Positions 24,603 to 33,258 are shown, numbered from the stretch's first letter. The stretch: 64,000 nucleotides of DNA from Nodosilinea sp. FACHB-131 (GCF_014695395.1 NZ_JACJOF010000003.1:62001-126000), one strand, 5' to 3'. Program-made: numbers and translations. Notes: generated by a model not told the origin, from the sequence alone.

Positions 24603-25733
24603 ATGGTTTCTTCGTTTGTCGATTTTTATACTCGAAACACTCGCCTTGTGGGTGCTGCGGTCAATAATACCGATCGCGAACTCATGGAGAGTACCGCGCC
24701 CCTAGATGCCTTGTTCCCTATCACTTCATACCAGAGCACCGAATTGCTGCTGCTGAAAATGCAGGGCAATATCACGGTGGCTTCAATCGTAGCTCCAGAC
24801 CAGGAATTGCCTAACGATGACGGCAATTTCACCCTAACCGAAGAGCTGTTGGGTCGTACTTTGATCGGTAAACAGCATGTGTTTCTAGACAAGGAATACG
24901 AAGGCCTCGAGAAGATGCGGGTTTACTTGGCAGCCGGCGGGGCGCAGGGCGCGGCGGTTGTTACGGCATATGAGAAATATCTCTATGGCCTTGCAGCAGA
25001 CATGCCCGCTGCGATCAATGCCAAGCATCTGATCCTGCTGATGCAGGTGATGACCACGGGCCGTTGTGAGTACACAGACCCGCTGACTGAACTGCGGGTA
25101 GAAATGACTTACCAGGATCGCGTCGCTGACTTGTTTCCTGCGGCACTCACCGGCACTGCTCGATGGAGCCAGCCCACCACGGCTACGGGGTTGACCGATC
25201 TAGACAACCTCAGCGAAGAGTGGCGCGACATTCACGGTTCAAAGCCGACATGGATGCTGGCCCACTACGACGACCTCCGCAATTTGGCCAACCAGGCTTT
25301 TACTAAGCAAGCCTTGGGCGCAATGAGTGGCACGCAGTCAGACCAAAACAACTCTCTGTACCTCGCCGTTTCGTACGATCGCAATTCACTGGAGCTTGCC
25401 CCAGGGCCATTGCTCGAACTGATCCAGGCGCGCACCGGGGTGTCTCGAGTGCTGATCGTTGACGCTAAATACGCCGAAACGACCAAAGCTGGGATCAAGC
25501 GGACCGAGTATTACCTACCTGAGCACTATATCTGCTTTGGCGATGAGATGGGCATGTACGAGCGCGCACGCGTGCCGTTTAAGGAAAACAACTTTGCCCC
25601 TGGCATCTACGTTGCGACCAAGCAGCTAGACGACGCGCCCCTGCGTGAGCGCCTTGCCGGGATGTCGGCGGGTGTGCCCTTTGTCCGCGATGGTCGTTAC
25701 TTGAGCGCTCAGAAGATCGATGGTGACGCCTAA
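24603..25733 (+). CDS. Major capsid protein, gpE-like (376 aa)
   Basis: ATG 24603 has GGAGG 6 bp upstream. Length and sequence features fit the lambda gpE-type major capsid family: an N-terminal arm (SFVDFYTRNTRLVGAAVNN), PLDALFPI, then a central beta/alpha core and a late block with RVLIVDAKYAETT, YLPEHYICFGDEMGMYERAR and PGIYVATKQL. It follows the protease, scaffold and decoration genes in standard order. It is the most reliable marker that this is a tailed phage. Confidence 0.8.
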   Translation: MVSSFVDFYTRNTRLVGAAVNNTDRELMESTAPLDALFPITSYQSTELLLLKMQGNITVASIVAPDQELPNDDGNFTLTEELLGRTLIGKQHVFLDKEYEGLEKMRVYLAAGGAQGAAVVTAYEKYLYGLAADMPAAINAKHLILLMQVMTTGRCEYTDPLTELRVEMTYQDRVADLFPAALTGTARWSQPTTATGLTDLDNLSEEWRDIHGSKPTWMLAHYDDLRNLANQAFTKQALGAMSGTQSDQNNSLYLAVSYDRNSLELAPGPLLELIQARTGVSRVLIVDAKYAETTKAGIKRTEYYLPEHYICFGDEMGMYERARVPFKENNFAPGIYVATKQLDDAPLRERLAGMSAGVPFVRDGRYLSAQKIDGDA

Positions 25734-25974
25734 ACTCCCAGACCCAGTTGATTACGAGGTGACGGCAGCGGGTGTGGGTCGCCCAATACTGGGCAGCCGC
25801 TACCGTGAAGTGGGAACCGCGATCCGGGGCAACCCTGCGCTATATGGCCCCTACGTCACCTCGGGGCATCTGGCAATCAAGACGGCACTCGTAGAGTCAG
25901 TGGCACCAAAACCAACACGGCAGAGGCGCATAAGTGAAGTACACGACGATCGACGAACTGAACCGACGCCTTGA
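25720..25974 (+). CDS. Small hypothetical head-gene protein (84 aa)
   Basis: It overlaps the capsid gene by 14 bp and the next gene by 41 bp, typical of compressed head operons. The product is small and basic at the C-terminus (KPTRQRRISEVHDDRRTEP), without a recognised domain. The position between capsid and connector genes would suit a small head-completion or adaptor protein; this is inferred. Confidence 0.5.
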   Translation: MVTPKLPDPVDYEVTAAGVGRPILGSRYREVGTAIRGNPALYGPYVTSGHLAIKTALVESVAPKPTRQRRISEVHDDRRTEPTP

Positions 25975-26380
25975 CGGTCGCCTGAAGATTGGCGGCAACG
26001 TCAGCAGCTTGGGCGAGACCACGATCACCGGCGATCTGGTGATCCAGGTCGTCGAGCAGGTCGAGGACTTGATCGACGGACTGCTGCGCCGACGATATCA
26101 ACTGCCACTCGCGGGCACCCACCCATTTCTCGCGGGCATTGTCGAAAAGGGTTGTGCCTGTCAGTTGTTGGCCCAGTATTTCGTGGGGCAATCGCCGTCT
26201 GAATCACCGACAGGTGATGGAGCCGTGTGCGCTGATTACCGCCGCGATCTGAAGTTGCTAGAGATGATCGCGCTGGATGGCGAGCTGCTGGCAGACCCGA
26301 CTGCGAATCAGAAGGGCTTGGAGTGGGGCAGCATCCAGTCGGGGCCAAGGAACGATCCGACGCAAACGGTGGTGTGGTAG
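25934..26380 (+). CDS. Head-tail connector, gp36/DUF1320-like (148 aa)
   Basis: It starts with GTG 25934. The sequence fits the Mu gp36 / DUF1320 connector type: YTTIDELNRRL, then an amphipathic helix (VEQVEDLIDGLLRRRYQLPL) and HPFLAGIVEKGCACQLLAQYF. These proteins form the ring joining the portal to the tail. Position right after the capsid agrees. Confidence 0.65.
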   Translation: MKYTTIDELNRRLDGRLKIGGNVSSLGETTITGDLVIQVVEQVEDLIDGLLRRRYQLPLAGTHPFLAGIVEKGCACQLLAQYFVGQSPSESPTGDGAVCADYRRDLKLLEMIALDGELLADPTANQKGLEWGSIQSGPRNDPTQTVVW

Positions 26381-26383
26381 GCG

Positions 26384-26509
26384 ATGACTCGACGTGAGGC
26401 GCTGTTTTTTGTGGGTGTTGCGATCGCCTATTCAATTTTTGAACTGAGGCGCATTGCTTTGGCGAAGCAGAAAAGGTCTGGCAGTGGTCGGAGGCAGATG
26501 CGCCCATGA
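26384..26509 (+). CDS. Tiny single-TM protein (41 aa)
   Basis: A 41-codon ORF begins 3 bp after the previous stop and ends in an ATGA overlap with the next ORF. It has one short hydrophobic segment (ALFFVGVAIAYSIF) followed by a basic tail (KQKRSGSGRRQMR). The chain of overlaps argues for translation. Function unknown. Confidence 0.4.
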   Translation: MTRREALFFVGVAIAYSIFELRRIALAKQKRSGSGRRQMRP

Positions 26510-26667
26510 GTTTTACCCCAGGGCCACAGAGCGAGGAAGAAAAGCGGCGGCTACAGCCCCTTGGCGGGTGGCGGTGGCGTCTAACTCGCGTGCTGCACTA
26601 TCCCCGGTTTGTGGCGCAGAAAGTGCGATCGCGCTGGGTTGAGCTGAGGGACATCAGATGGCGGTAG
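26506..26667 (+). CDS. Small basic aromatic protein (53 aa)
   Basis: This 53-codon ORF overlaps both neighbours (ATGA at 26506, and the 26658 start inside its end). The product is basic and Trp/Arg-rich (LGGWRWRLTRVLHYPRF ... SRWVELRDIRW). No family is recognised. The tight coupling supports it as real. Confidence 0.4.
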   Translation: MSFTPGPQSEEEKRRLQPLGGWRWRLTRVLHYPRFVAQKVRSRWVELRDIRWR

Positions 26668-27545
26668 TTGTAGCTCGGCTCATCCCAGGCGTAACCATCG
26701 TCGGCGGCGGTTCCAGCTTTGCCCTCGATGGCCAAGTCACCCCCGCAGAGACAAGCGCCACGTTTACCCAAGCAGCCTTCACTGTCTATGGTGCGGCGTT
26801 CCTCAGCCCTAGCAGCACGCCGACGGGGGCAGCGGTTGAGGCGGGGACTGGGGCGGTGGCAGTGACATCGGGAAGTGCGATCGCCTCGATAGGTTTTACC
26901 GGGCTATCAGCGGGCACTACTTACGATTTCTACTTTGCAGGCAAAAATGCAGCGGGGCAATACACCGCTGTCACCAAGATTACCGCGACGACCAGCGGTA
27001 GCAGTGGAGTGCCGGGGATAATCCCAGTTGATAGCGCCGCGCTGCTGATTCAGTCTGACGCAATTACCTTTGTGTCAGGTGCGGCAACGTTCTTGGCTGA
27101 CATTGCGGGATCACAATCAGTCGCCAACGATGTTGTTTTTGCCAGTAGAACTTCTCTAGATATTGGTTCCGCGATCGCAATTGCCGCATCTGATGCGATT
27201 AATTTTGCGCCCAGTTTTGTGGCTTTTGGGGTTAACTCGGCCACTGGATCGGCTTTAAGTGATGACCCATTCCTTGGATCTGGTGTCTTAGGCTTTTTGC
27301 CTGATTCTGCGGCGGCCTCTGCTCAATCTAGTGACCCATTCTTTACATCTGGAGGGGTTGCGTTACAGGTTGATTCGGCTGAATCAATCACATCTTCGAT
27401 AGACCCAGCATTTGTCCCTGGGGCGATTGATTTCGTTGCTAATTCTGCCTTGGCTTCTACCTCGGCTGATGACATAGTGCTTGCCACTGTGGGAGATGGA
27501 AATGTTTGGGTAGCTCCAGTCATGGTTGCAACTCAAACTCTTTAA
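26658..27545 (+). CDS. Fibronectin-III-like protein with ~23-aa repeats (295 aa)
   Basis: The first ~110 residues look like a fibronectin-III-type or Ig-like domain (SATFTQAAFTVYG ... LSAGTTYDFYFAGKNAAGQY). From about residue 120 to 285 there are seven imperfect ~23-residue repeats with a recurring D-S-A / S-D-D-P-F pattern. Repeats of this kind often form beta-solenoids or stacked strands. Probably a virion surface or tail protein. DNA in this gene is more A/T-rich than in the head genes. Confidence 0.55.
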   Translation: MAVVVARLIPGVTIVGGGSSFALDGQVTPAETSATFTQAAFTVYGAAFLSPSSTPTGAAVEAGTGAVAVTSGSAIASIGFTGLSAGTTYDFYFAGKNAAGQYTAVTKITATTSGSSGVPGIIPVDSAALLIQSDAITFVSGAATFLADIAGSQSVANDVVFASRTSLDIGSAIAIAASDAINFAPSFVAFGVNSATGSALSDDPFLGSGVLGFLPDSAAASAQSSDPFFTSGGVALQVDSAESITSSIDPAFVPGAIDFVANSALASTSADDIVLATVGDGNVWVAPVMVATQTL

Positions 27546-27563
27546 CTAATTCAAGGTGAAACA

Positions 27564-27983
27564 ATGGCAAGTAAAGTTTATCCAAAAGCTATAGAACTCC
27601 TGAATGCAGGAACTCTCAACTGGACAGCAGACACTATTAGAATTCTTCTAGTTAATGCGTCTGGAAGTTACAACAGAACCCACGGGTTTGTGAGTGCCGT
27701 TGTAGCCAATGAACTATCAGGCGGCTCCTACGCTCGACAAACTTTAGGAACCAAAACAAGTGCTGATAATGGCACCGACAAATGGATTTTTGACGCCGCC
27801 GACGTTACGTTTACAGCTGTTGCAGGAGGGCAAACCGCAGCCGCTGCCATTGTCTACAAGTTTATTACAAACGATGCAGCCAGCCCAGTATTGGCGTTCT
27901 TAGATGGAGTCGATGTCGTCGCTAATGGTGGCGACATTACGGTTCAGTTTGCGGCAACTGGTGTCTTTAATCTTGCGTACTAA
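27564..27983 (+). CDS. Conserved phage virion protein (139 aa)
   Basis: The sequence begins MASKVYPKAIELLNAGTLNW, then TIRILLVNASGSYNRTH, VANELSGGSYARQTL, and a C-terminal beta region (DVTFTAVAGGQTAAAAIVYK). This pattern recurs in hypothetical virion proteins of tailed phages and prophages, as I recall. It is beta-rich and about the size of tail tube or decoration proteins. No exact role can be assigned. Confidence 0.6.
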   Translation: MASKVYPKAIELLNAGTLNWTADTIRILLVNASGSYNRTHGFVSAVVANELSGGSYARQTLGTKTSADNGTDKWIFDAADVTFTAVAGGQTAAAAIVYKFITNDAASPVLAFLDGVDVVANGGDITVQFAATGVFNLAY

Positions 27984-27985
27984 TT

Positions 27986-29176
27986 ATGACCACACGAATT
28001 AATAGTGCAACAGACGCCTATCGGTTAAACGAAGCCGACGTATTGGGCAATGGTAAGGACGATACTACATCGGCGAATGCGGGGCGATCGGTAATACTTG
28101 ATGTAGAGGCAGGGTTAGCTTCTACTACGACTGCCACCGATGGAGATCTAAGAGTAGTTGACACTGTTGCGGAGGCGCTATCGGCTGACCCTACGGCTAA
28201 CACGACAGGTAATGCCACGCTGAAGTATAGTCGCGCATTCCTGTTGCGGTGGCTAGTTAAGTTGATCCAGCCGCTAGCGGGGGCCGTTGCTGGGGGTAGG
28301 GTACAGGTTGATATTGTTAATGCCTCTACGCTTGCTGTTAGTGGGCCTTTGACAAACACAGAGCTAAGAGCCACGCCTGTTCCAGTCTCAGGCAATGTGA
28401 CAGCGAATACCGGGCTGGCTCAACCCCTGACTGATACCCAGATACGGGCCACACCATTACCCATCAGCGGCACTGTCAGCACTGGCTTGTCTCAGCCCTT
28501 GACCGACGCTCAAGCCAGGGCCACGCCATTGCCTGTAAGCGGGACGGTGACGGCCAACACCGGGCTAAGCCAGCCTTTGACCGATACACAGCTCAGGGCG
28601 ACTCCGTTGCCCGTCAGTGGCACTGTGAGCACGGGGTTAACCCAGCCATTGACTGATGCTCAACTCAGAGCGACACCGATCCCTGTCAGTGGCACGGTCA
28701 GTACAGGACTAAATCAACCCCTTACAGACGCCCAGCTTAGGGCCACGCCGCTACCAGTGAGTGGCACCGTGAGCACTGGCCTAGCTCAACCGTTAACCGA
28801 CGCACAGCTAAGAGCCGCCGCACTTACCGTTTTGGTCTCCAGCGCTGCCCCTGAAGGTCGCACGATCAACACGACGACAGCCAACCTCCAGGCCACCGAC
28901 GCCGGGGCCATCATCTACTACGACAACGTCGCGGACGGGAACATCACCATCCCGATCGCAACAATTGCGGCCCGCGAGACCGTGCAGATTATGCAGATCA
29001 ACACGGGCAAGGCCACGCTAGTAGCGGGCACTGGGGCAACCCTAAGAATCCCCACCCACCCCAACTCACCGACGACTAACTACGTGGCAAGGACTGAGGG
29101 CCGCTATGCCACGATTACAGTCTTTCACCGGGGCAGTGAGGAGTTTGTGGTGGGTGGTCGTTTAGGGGTCGTCTAA
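27986..29176 (+). CDS. Virion protein with PLTDxQLRATPLPVSG repeats (396 aa)
   Basis: The central part (about residues 118-280) has seven tandem copies of a 22-26-residue unit with the core PLTDxQLRATPLPVSG and a TVSTGL or TVTANTGL spacer. Similar repeats occur in phage tail and fibre-associated proteins. The C-terminal ~110 residues form a beta-rich domain (AAPEGRTINTTTANLQATDAG). The start lies 2 bp after the previous stop, and the end overlaps the next start (TAATG). Confidence 0.65.
   Translation: MTTRINSATDAYRLNEADVLGNGKDDTTSANAGRSVILDVEAGLASTTTATDGDLRVVDTVAEALSADPTANTTGNATLKYSRAFLLRWLVKLIQPLAGAVAGGRVQVDIVNASTLAVSGPLTNTELRATPVPVSGNVTANTGLAQPLTDTQIRATPLPISGTVSTGLSQPLTDAQARATPLPVSGTVTANTGLSQPLTDTQLRATPLPVSGTVSTGLTQPLTDAQLRATPIPVSGTVSTGLNQPLTDAQLRATPLPVSGTVSTGLAQPLTDAQLRAAALTVLVSSAAPEGRTINTTTANLQATDAGAIIYYDNVADGNITIPIATIAARETVQIMQINTGKATLVAGTGATLRIPTHPNSPTTNYVARTEGRYATITVFHRGSEEFVVGGRLGVV
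28353..28818 (+). repeat. Tandem coding repeats in the virion protein gene
   Basis: Seven units of about 66-78 bp encode the PLTDxQLRATPLPVSG block. The protein repeat is well conserved while the DNA differs at many third positions (for example CTGACTGATACCCAG versus TTGACCGACGCTCAA versus CTTACAGACGCCCAG). Selection therefore acts on the protein, and recombination between units is reduced. Confidence 0.8.
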
Positions 29177-30120
29177 TGGCTAGAAACTCGTTCTTAGTAC
29201 CAGCGATCGCCCATCGGCGGCTGATTCGACCTAAGGTGAATCTGGCACCTGAGGTCGTGAACATTGCCGCTGCAACCTACTTGCTGAGCGGGTCAGACTT
29301 GGGGAAAGTCCTCGATGTTTCGTCCACCTGCGCGATCACAATACCTAACTCAACCTTTAGCAGCCAAGACCAGATTCTGTTGCTGCAAAGTGGCACGGGC
29401 ACGGTAAGTTTTACCGCTGAGTCTGGACTGACGTTGCTTACTTACCCTTTAGGCGGTTTAGCTCAGATCCCAGGCCGCTGGCAGTATGTTGTGCTGCGGT
29501 TCCTGAGCCCTACTTTGTGTGTGGTGACAAAGATTCTACCCACCTACACAATGACCATCCAAGACCAGGCTGCGGGGACAGGACTTATCCAGGGCAGAAC
29601 CCCCGACACGACCAGCGCTGGTACTACATGGACAAATGTAAACGCTGATGCCACGGTGTCAGCGTTCAACGGCTATTTTGGCGCAACCAATTCAGCGGCG
29701 GCAAACTCTTCCTTTTTCGCTGTCATCGCGTATCCAGAAGCCAAGGCGATCAAGATTACTCAGGGGATGCAATGGCGACTTACTTCAACTACCATCCCCA
29801 TCGGAATATTCTTTGACTATATCGACGCCAACAACTATAGAGAAGTTACTCAAACAAGAGACGGCACAGTCCAGCTGCGCACTATCGTTGCTGGTGCCGT
29901 AACCGTTGTGGCCACGGGCGCGGCTCCAAGTACTAACATCAACACCACCGTTACCGGAGTGCTAGAACTAAGTGCAAGTGGGGCTGTGTATCGATTTGGT
30001 GGAACAGCTTATATAACCTACACCGCAGAGAATTTTGCCAACATCAACAGGGTTGCTGGGTTTAGAACTCGGGCTGCTGTGGATAGAGTTTTGAACTGGC
30101 GATTGGAGATCTTGAGATGA
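29176..30120 (+). CDS. Beta-rich tail fibre-like protein (314 aa)
   Basis: No enzymatic motifs. The first ~120 residues (AATYLLSGSDLGKVLDVSST) resemble the beta-rich adhesin-like domain that also appears at the C-terminus of the 978-aa fibre (VLALTDEYKLVTLSSAGVIT). The second half looks like a jelly-roll (FFDYIDANNYREVTQTRDGT, VYRFGGTAYITY). Probably a fibre or spike component acting with the next gene, whose start overlaps its stop (ATGA). Confidence 0.55.
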   Translation: MARNSFLVPAIAHRRLIRPKVNLAPEVVNIAAATYLLSGSDLGKVLDVSSTCAITIPNSTFSSQDQILLLQSGTGTVSFTAESGLTLLTYPLGGLAQIPGRWQYVVLRFLSPTLCVVTKILPTYTMTIQDQAAGTGLIQGRTPDTTSAGTTWTNVNADATVSAFNGYFGATNSAAANSSFFAVIAYPEAKAIKITQGMQWRLTSTTIPIGIFFDYIDANNYREVTQTRDGTVQLRTIVAGAVTVVATGAAPSTNINTTVTGVLELSASGAVYRFGGTAYITYTAENFANINRVAGFRTRAAVDRVLNWRLEILR

Positions 30121-31781
30121 TCTATTCCACAGACTTCACTGCGTTTAATGGTGGCCCTGTGGGTGCTCCATTCGTCGGTGATCTGGCAAGCACTAACGTT
30201 ATGGGTGGGCAGGTTTATTTTACGTCTGCGTCGAAAGGAATTGCTTACAACGCAAAGCAAAGAAGTTACGCGGTACAAGTGACCTGGACACCTGCTCTGG
30301 GCAGTTCAATCGTTCAATTATTTTGCCGAAACTACACAGGCGCAAGCGACGATGATTACATAGCGATGCGTGTCGATTCAGGTGCCGATACAGTGTCGCT
30401 TAGGTTTGACGACAGGCGCACTTCAGAAATCACTGTAGACTCAAAAAGTTTTACGTTCAATGCAGACACAGCCTATGTATTGAAATTAGTTGCCCGTGGG
30501 CGATTCATTGAAGCTTACGTTAACGGTGTTCTGCAACTGAACTTCAGGACAGCAATGAATCAGTACGGGTCTTATGTAGGGTTTCGCACTTTGGCAGGCA
30601 GTGATCTTTTTGGTAGATTCACAAGCTTTTCTGTGTCTACTGCTAGATCAACGAATAATGATTTTTGGAACCCTGAATTCCCAAAGCTAACTAAGCATCC
30701 AAGCAACCCTATATTTTCGGGAGCGGCCCAGGTCGGCTTTGACGCGTTTTTGAACTTCAGCGTAATCAAATGCACCGACCTGGGCATCACGCCCTTAGTT
30801 GCTGGTCAGCCCTACCAAGCCTACTACAGCAAAGACCACGCAGCAGGCACGGAGAAAGGGGGGACGTTCGTTGCCACAGCCCCGACACCGCTGGGGCCTT
30901 GGACTCGGTTCGGGTCAGCAACGACACCGTACTACGCGCCCCCCGATGCGGGCTACCAGCAGTGTGAAACACCTGTGGTGATCAAGGACCCGATCACCGG
31001 GGATTTGATTATGATCCACCAAGCTCTGGGTAGCAATTTTTCGGGGGTGAGCCAGGGCAGTTTGATGGCACGCGCAGGCAGTAACCAGGTATTCAGTTTT
31101 GCCGGATTAGTGTTGCCGCCCTCCATCAACGACAACATCAGAGATCGCGGCCACACAGGTTACTTCAAGTTCTACGGCAGAGACTCCAGCGGCTATTGGT
31201 GGGGTAACGGCTACCTCGGCACCAGGACGGGTGGCAATGGCGCATTTAGAGAGGCGGGTAGGCGAGGAGTGTGGAAGATTTCGCCCGACTTCACGGTCTG
31301 GAAACTGTGGGCAGAAGAAGAAGAGCCTGGCACTGAAGCCGGAAAGTTCTACACTTCGGGCCAGCCGCTAATTTACAAAAACGAACCCTATGTGATTTCC
31401 TCTGCGGTTGAGCAAGTCGGGGCGGGGCAGTTCGATGTCCGAGGGGAGTTACGCCTATTCAAAATGAACTCAGGCATGACGGGGCCGAGGCCAGGTTCGG
31501 TGAGCATCATTGACACCTCCCCAACATCGCCAGAGTACCAATCCTGGGAAGGGGCTAGCGACAATATTGGATGCTGCGGCATTTTTGTGGAAACCTCAAA
31601 CCCTACAAAAGATACTCTTTATGTTTACTACAGCGTTTCCCGCAGTCCTACGAAAATGGGGGTGGCCTATGTCGATCTTCCCAAAGGTCACGCGCAGGGG
31701 CCGCAGGGAACGTTCAAACCCATTCAGCGCAACGAAGCTAGAGGGCGCGGGCTAAACTTTTTGATGCGGGGGATCGGATAA
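30117..31781 (+). CDS. Tailspike with glycosidase-like beta-propeller (554 aa)
   Basis: Residues ~1-175 resemble a LamG-like jelly-roll (YIAMRVDSGADTVSLRFDDR, FIEAYVNGVLQLNF). From about residue 190 the sequence resembles five-bladed beta-propeller glycosidases of the GH43/GH32 type: KLTKHPSNPIFSG, AYYSKDHAAGTEKGG, PTPLGPWTRFG, CETPVVIKDPITGDLIMIHQ, and LYVYYSVSRSPTKMGVAYV. A lectin plus glycosidase in a phage tail suggests an enzyme that degrades host capsule or sheath polysaccharide. Catalytic acids were not assigned, so activity is unproven. Confidence 0.65.
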   Translation: MIYSTDFTAFNGGPVGAPFVGDLASTNVMGGQVYFTSASKGIAYNAKQRSYAVQVTWTPALGSSIVQLFCRNYTGASDDDYIAMRVDSGADTVSLRFDDRRTSEITVDSKSFTFNADTAYVLKLVARGRFIEAYVNGVLQLNFRTAMNQYGSYVGFRTLAGSDLFGRFTSFSVSTARSTNNDFWNPEFPKLTKHPSNPIFSGAAQVGFDAFLNFSVIKCTDLGITPLVAGQPYQAYYSKDHAAGTEKGGTFVATAPTPLGPWTRFGSATTPYYAPPDAGYQQCETPVVIKDPITGDLIMIHQALGSNFSGVSQGSLMARAGSNQVFSFAGLVLPPSINDNIRDRGHTGYFKFYGRDSSGYWWGNGYLGTRTGGNGAFREAGRRGVWKISPDFTVWKLWAEEEEPGTEAGKFYTSGQPLIYKNEPYVISSAVEQVGAGQFDVRGELRLFKMNSGMTGPRPGSVSIIDTSPTSPEYQSWEGASDNIGCCGIFVETSNPTKDTLYVYYSVSRSPTKMGVAYVDLPKGHAQGPQGTFKPIQRNEARGRGLNFLMRGIG

Positions 31782-32182
31782 TGGCAACCCTTTACTTATC
31801 CATAGGCACCCCAGGAATAACCGGGCTCACGGTCCGCACCTTCGCTGGCGACGACTTCAGTAGTCCGTCGCCCTTAATCGAGGTGTCGGGAAGTGATGGG
31901 CTTTACCGGGGGACAGTTGCTGATGAGTTTGACGTGGCCCAGGTTTACGACACGGTGGGGTCGCTAATTGCTGACGCTCACTTCAGCTTTGGCCCCAGCT
32001 CGATCGCAGACCTTGCCGCTGCAAAACTCGCTGCCGAAACTGCCCAGAAATTGCTCCAAGCCGACGAGCGTATCAGGCCCAATCGCTACCAAAAACTTGA
32101 GGCGGGCACCACTAACGTTATCCTCGACAAAGACGTCACCCAAACCGGCGACGAAAATATCGACCTTGTGGAGCACGTCTAG
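31781..32182 (+). CDS. Hypothetical phage protein (133 aa)
   Basis: The start overlaps the previous stop (TAATG). The N-terminal half is a small beta domain (LYLSIGTPGITGLTVRTFAG); a helix follows (AAAKLAAETAQKLLQADER), then a short acidic tail. Probably an adaptor or chaperone for the tailspike, since such genes often follow spikes; this is inferred from position only. Confidence 0.5.
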   Translation: MATLYLSIGTPGITGLTVRTFAGDDFSSPSPLIEVSGSDGLYRGTVADEFDVAQVYDTVGSLIADAHFSFGPSSIADLAAAKLAAETAQKLLQADERIRPNRYQKLEAGTTNVILDKDVTQTGDENIDLVEHV

Positions 32183-32184
32183 TC

Positions 32185-32313
32185 ATGGCCTGGAATTTCC
32201 TTTGGTATAAGCAGGGGCAAGGGCCAGGGCCAGGTCAAACCGTCGTGGTCGCACCACCTGTCAAAGCGGTAAGGGTCGATCGCATTCTCAAAGCCAAAAA
32301 GGTGTGCTCATGA
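32185..32313 (+). CDS. Tiny hypothetical protein (42 aa)
   Basis: A 42-codon ORF lies 2 bp after the previous stop and ends in an ATGA overlap with the next gene. The product has an aromatic start (MAWNFLWYKQ), a Gly/Pro/Gln-rich middle and a basic end. The coupling supports expression; the function is unknown. Confidence 0.4.
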   Translation: MAWNFLWYKQGQGPGPGQTVVVAPPVKAVRVDRILKAKKVCS

Positions 32314-32648
32314 TCCCTGAAGTTCGATTAGTACTCTATCAGTACAGCCCTGAAATAAAGCAGATTGCGCTGTTCTCTGAGTTCGGCGGCGATGATATTG
32401 CCGTGGCGGTGCCGATTACGCTCTACGCCAGGGTGCCGGGGGCGGACGTGCCATCGTTCAGTGTCTTCTGCACCGCCGTCGGTAACCTGTTGTCGATTCC
32501 GTTCACTGCGATCGAGCTGGCCGAGGCAGGGAACTTTGATTATTCGGTCTATGTAGAGCCTGTGGACGCTGCGCCCGCATTGAAATTGCGCGGCGTGGTG
32601 GGGCATGGGACGGGGTTGGAGATTGTGGCGGTGCCGGGGGCGGCATAG
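32310..32648 (+). CDS. Hypothetical phage protein (112 aa)
   Basis: ATG 32310 overlaps the preceding stop; GTG 32304 is less likely. The product is beta-rich (PEVRLVLYQYSPEIKQIALF, DYSVYVEPVDAAPALKLRG) without a known motif. It is the last gene of the long plus-strand structural operon and is followed directly by a terminator. Confidence 0.5.
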   Translation: MIPEVRLVLYQYSPEIKQIALFSEFGGDDIAVAVPITLYARVPGADVPSFSVFCTAVGNLLSIPFTAIELAEAGNFDYSVYVEPVDAAPALKLRGVVGHGTGLEIVAVPGAA

Positions 32649-32651
32649 GGA

Positions 32652-32682
32652 AAGCCTCGACCTATGCGATCGAGGCTTCTTG
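32652..32682. terminator. Hairpin terminator between convergent operons
   Basis: The inverted repeat AAGCCTCGA / TCGAGGCTT (9 bp, 9-nt loop) sits 4 bp after the structural operon stop and 20 bp before the end of the minus-strand ATPase module. It probably ends transcription from both directions. Confidence 0.75.
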
Positions 32683-32700
32683 CTGGTCAAAGTTGGGAGG

Positions 32701-33114
32701 TCAGAGGTCTAGCGCTAGGTGGCCCAGGTCATTAATCAGCGCCCCCACACACCACGCCACAGCCAGCGCTGGCAACAGATTCCACAGCAACCAGAGCATG
32801 GGCCACCAACCATAGGCTAAGCGCACCACCGTGCCAATCACTAGGCCATGGCTGAGCAAGCCTCTGTGCTTCACTATGTGGCCATAGGGTAGCCAGTAGA
32901 GGCATGGCGGCTTGCGGCTAGGCTCAACGTCACGGTCTGCCGTAGCCCAAGCTTCTTGCCCGTAACAGGCTGCTGCGGTGGTCAACCACAAAGGCCATAG
33001 GTCGTAGGCGTAGTAATAGCCCGTGGCTGCGATCGCGCTGGTCAGGGTCATGGACATCCGCAGGTGGTGTTGGCGATTGCTGCCGCCGAAGATGAGGCGT
33101 AGGGGTGTGGTCAT
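32701..33114 (-). CDS. DUF2227-like membrane metal-binding protein (137 aa)
   Basis: The pattern of an early His pair (RQHHLRMS), several hydrophobic helices and a conserved HRGLLSHGLVIGTVVRLAYG block resembles the DUF2227 family of predicted membrane metal-binding proteins. Two or three TM segments are visible. It is the last gene of the minus-strand module that includes the P-loop ATPase, 3 bp after the zinc-ribbon ORF. Role in the module unknown. Confidence 0.6.
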   Translation of the reverse strand: MTTPLRLIFGGSNRQHHLRMSMTLTSAIAATGYYYAYDLWPLWLTTAAACYGQEAWATADRDVEPSRKPPCLYWLPYGHIVKHRGLLSHGLVIGTVVRLAYGWWPMLWLLWNLLPALAVAWCVGALINDLGHLALDL

Positions 33115-33117
33115 GAG

Positions 33118-33258
33118 TTAGTTCTCCTGGCCTGGTTGCCATTGGTGATTGCAGGTGCGGCATTGCCAAATTTCTGTGCTGCCTTTTATCGTTCCGCGAA
33201 GATGGCGAGAATTGCAGACAGGGCAGTTCTGAGGCATCGGCGGGTGTTGGTAGCTCAT
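33118..33258 (-). CDS. Small zinc-ribbon protein (46 aa)
   Basis: A 46-codon ORF carries two CxxC knuckles (NCPVCNSRH and QCRTCNHQW), a compact zinc ribbon filling nearly the whole protein. It overlaps the upstream 67-aa gene by 4 bp (ATGA) and is 3 bp from the next gene, so it is part of the ATPase operon. It probably binds nucleic acid or protein. Confidence 0.6.
   Translation of the reverse strand: MSYQHPPMPQNCPVCNSRHLRGTIKGSTEIWQCRTCNHQWQPGQEN

Noticed and set aside
28353..28818. CRISPR array
   Set aside because: The repeats are in frame, coding and synonymous-variable, with no constant repeat/spacer pattern and no cas genes.
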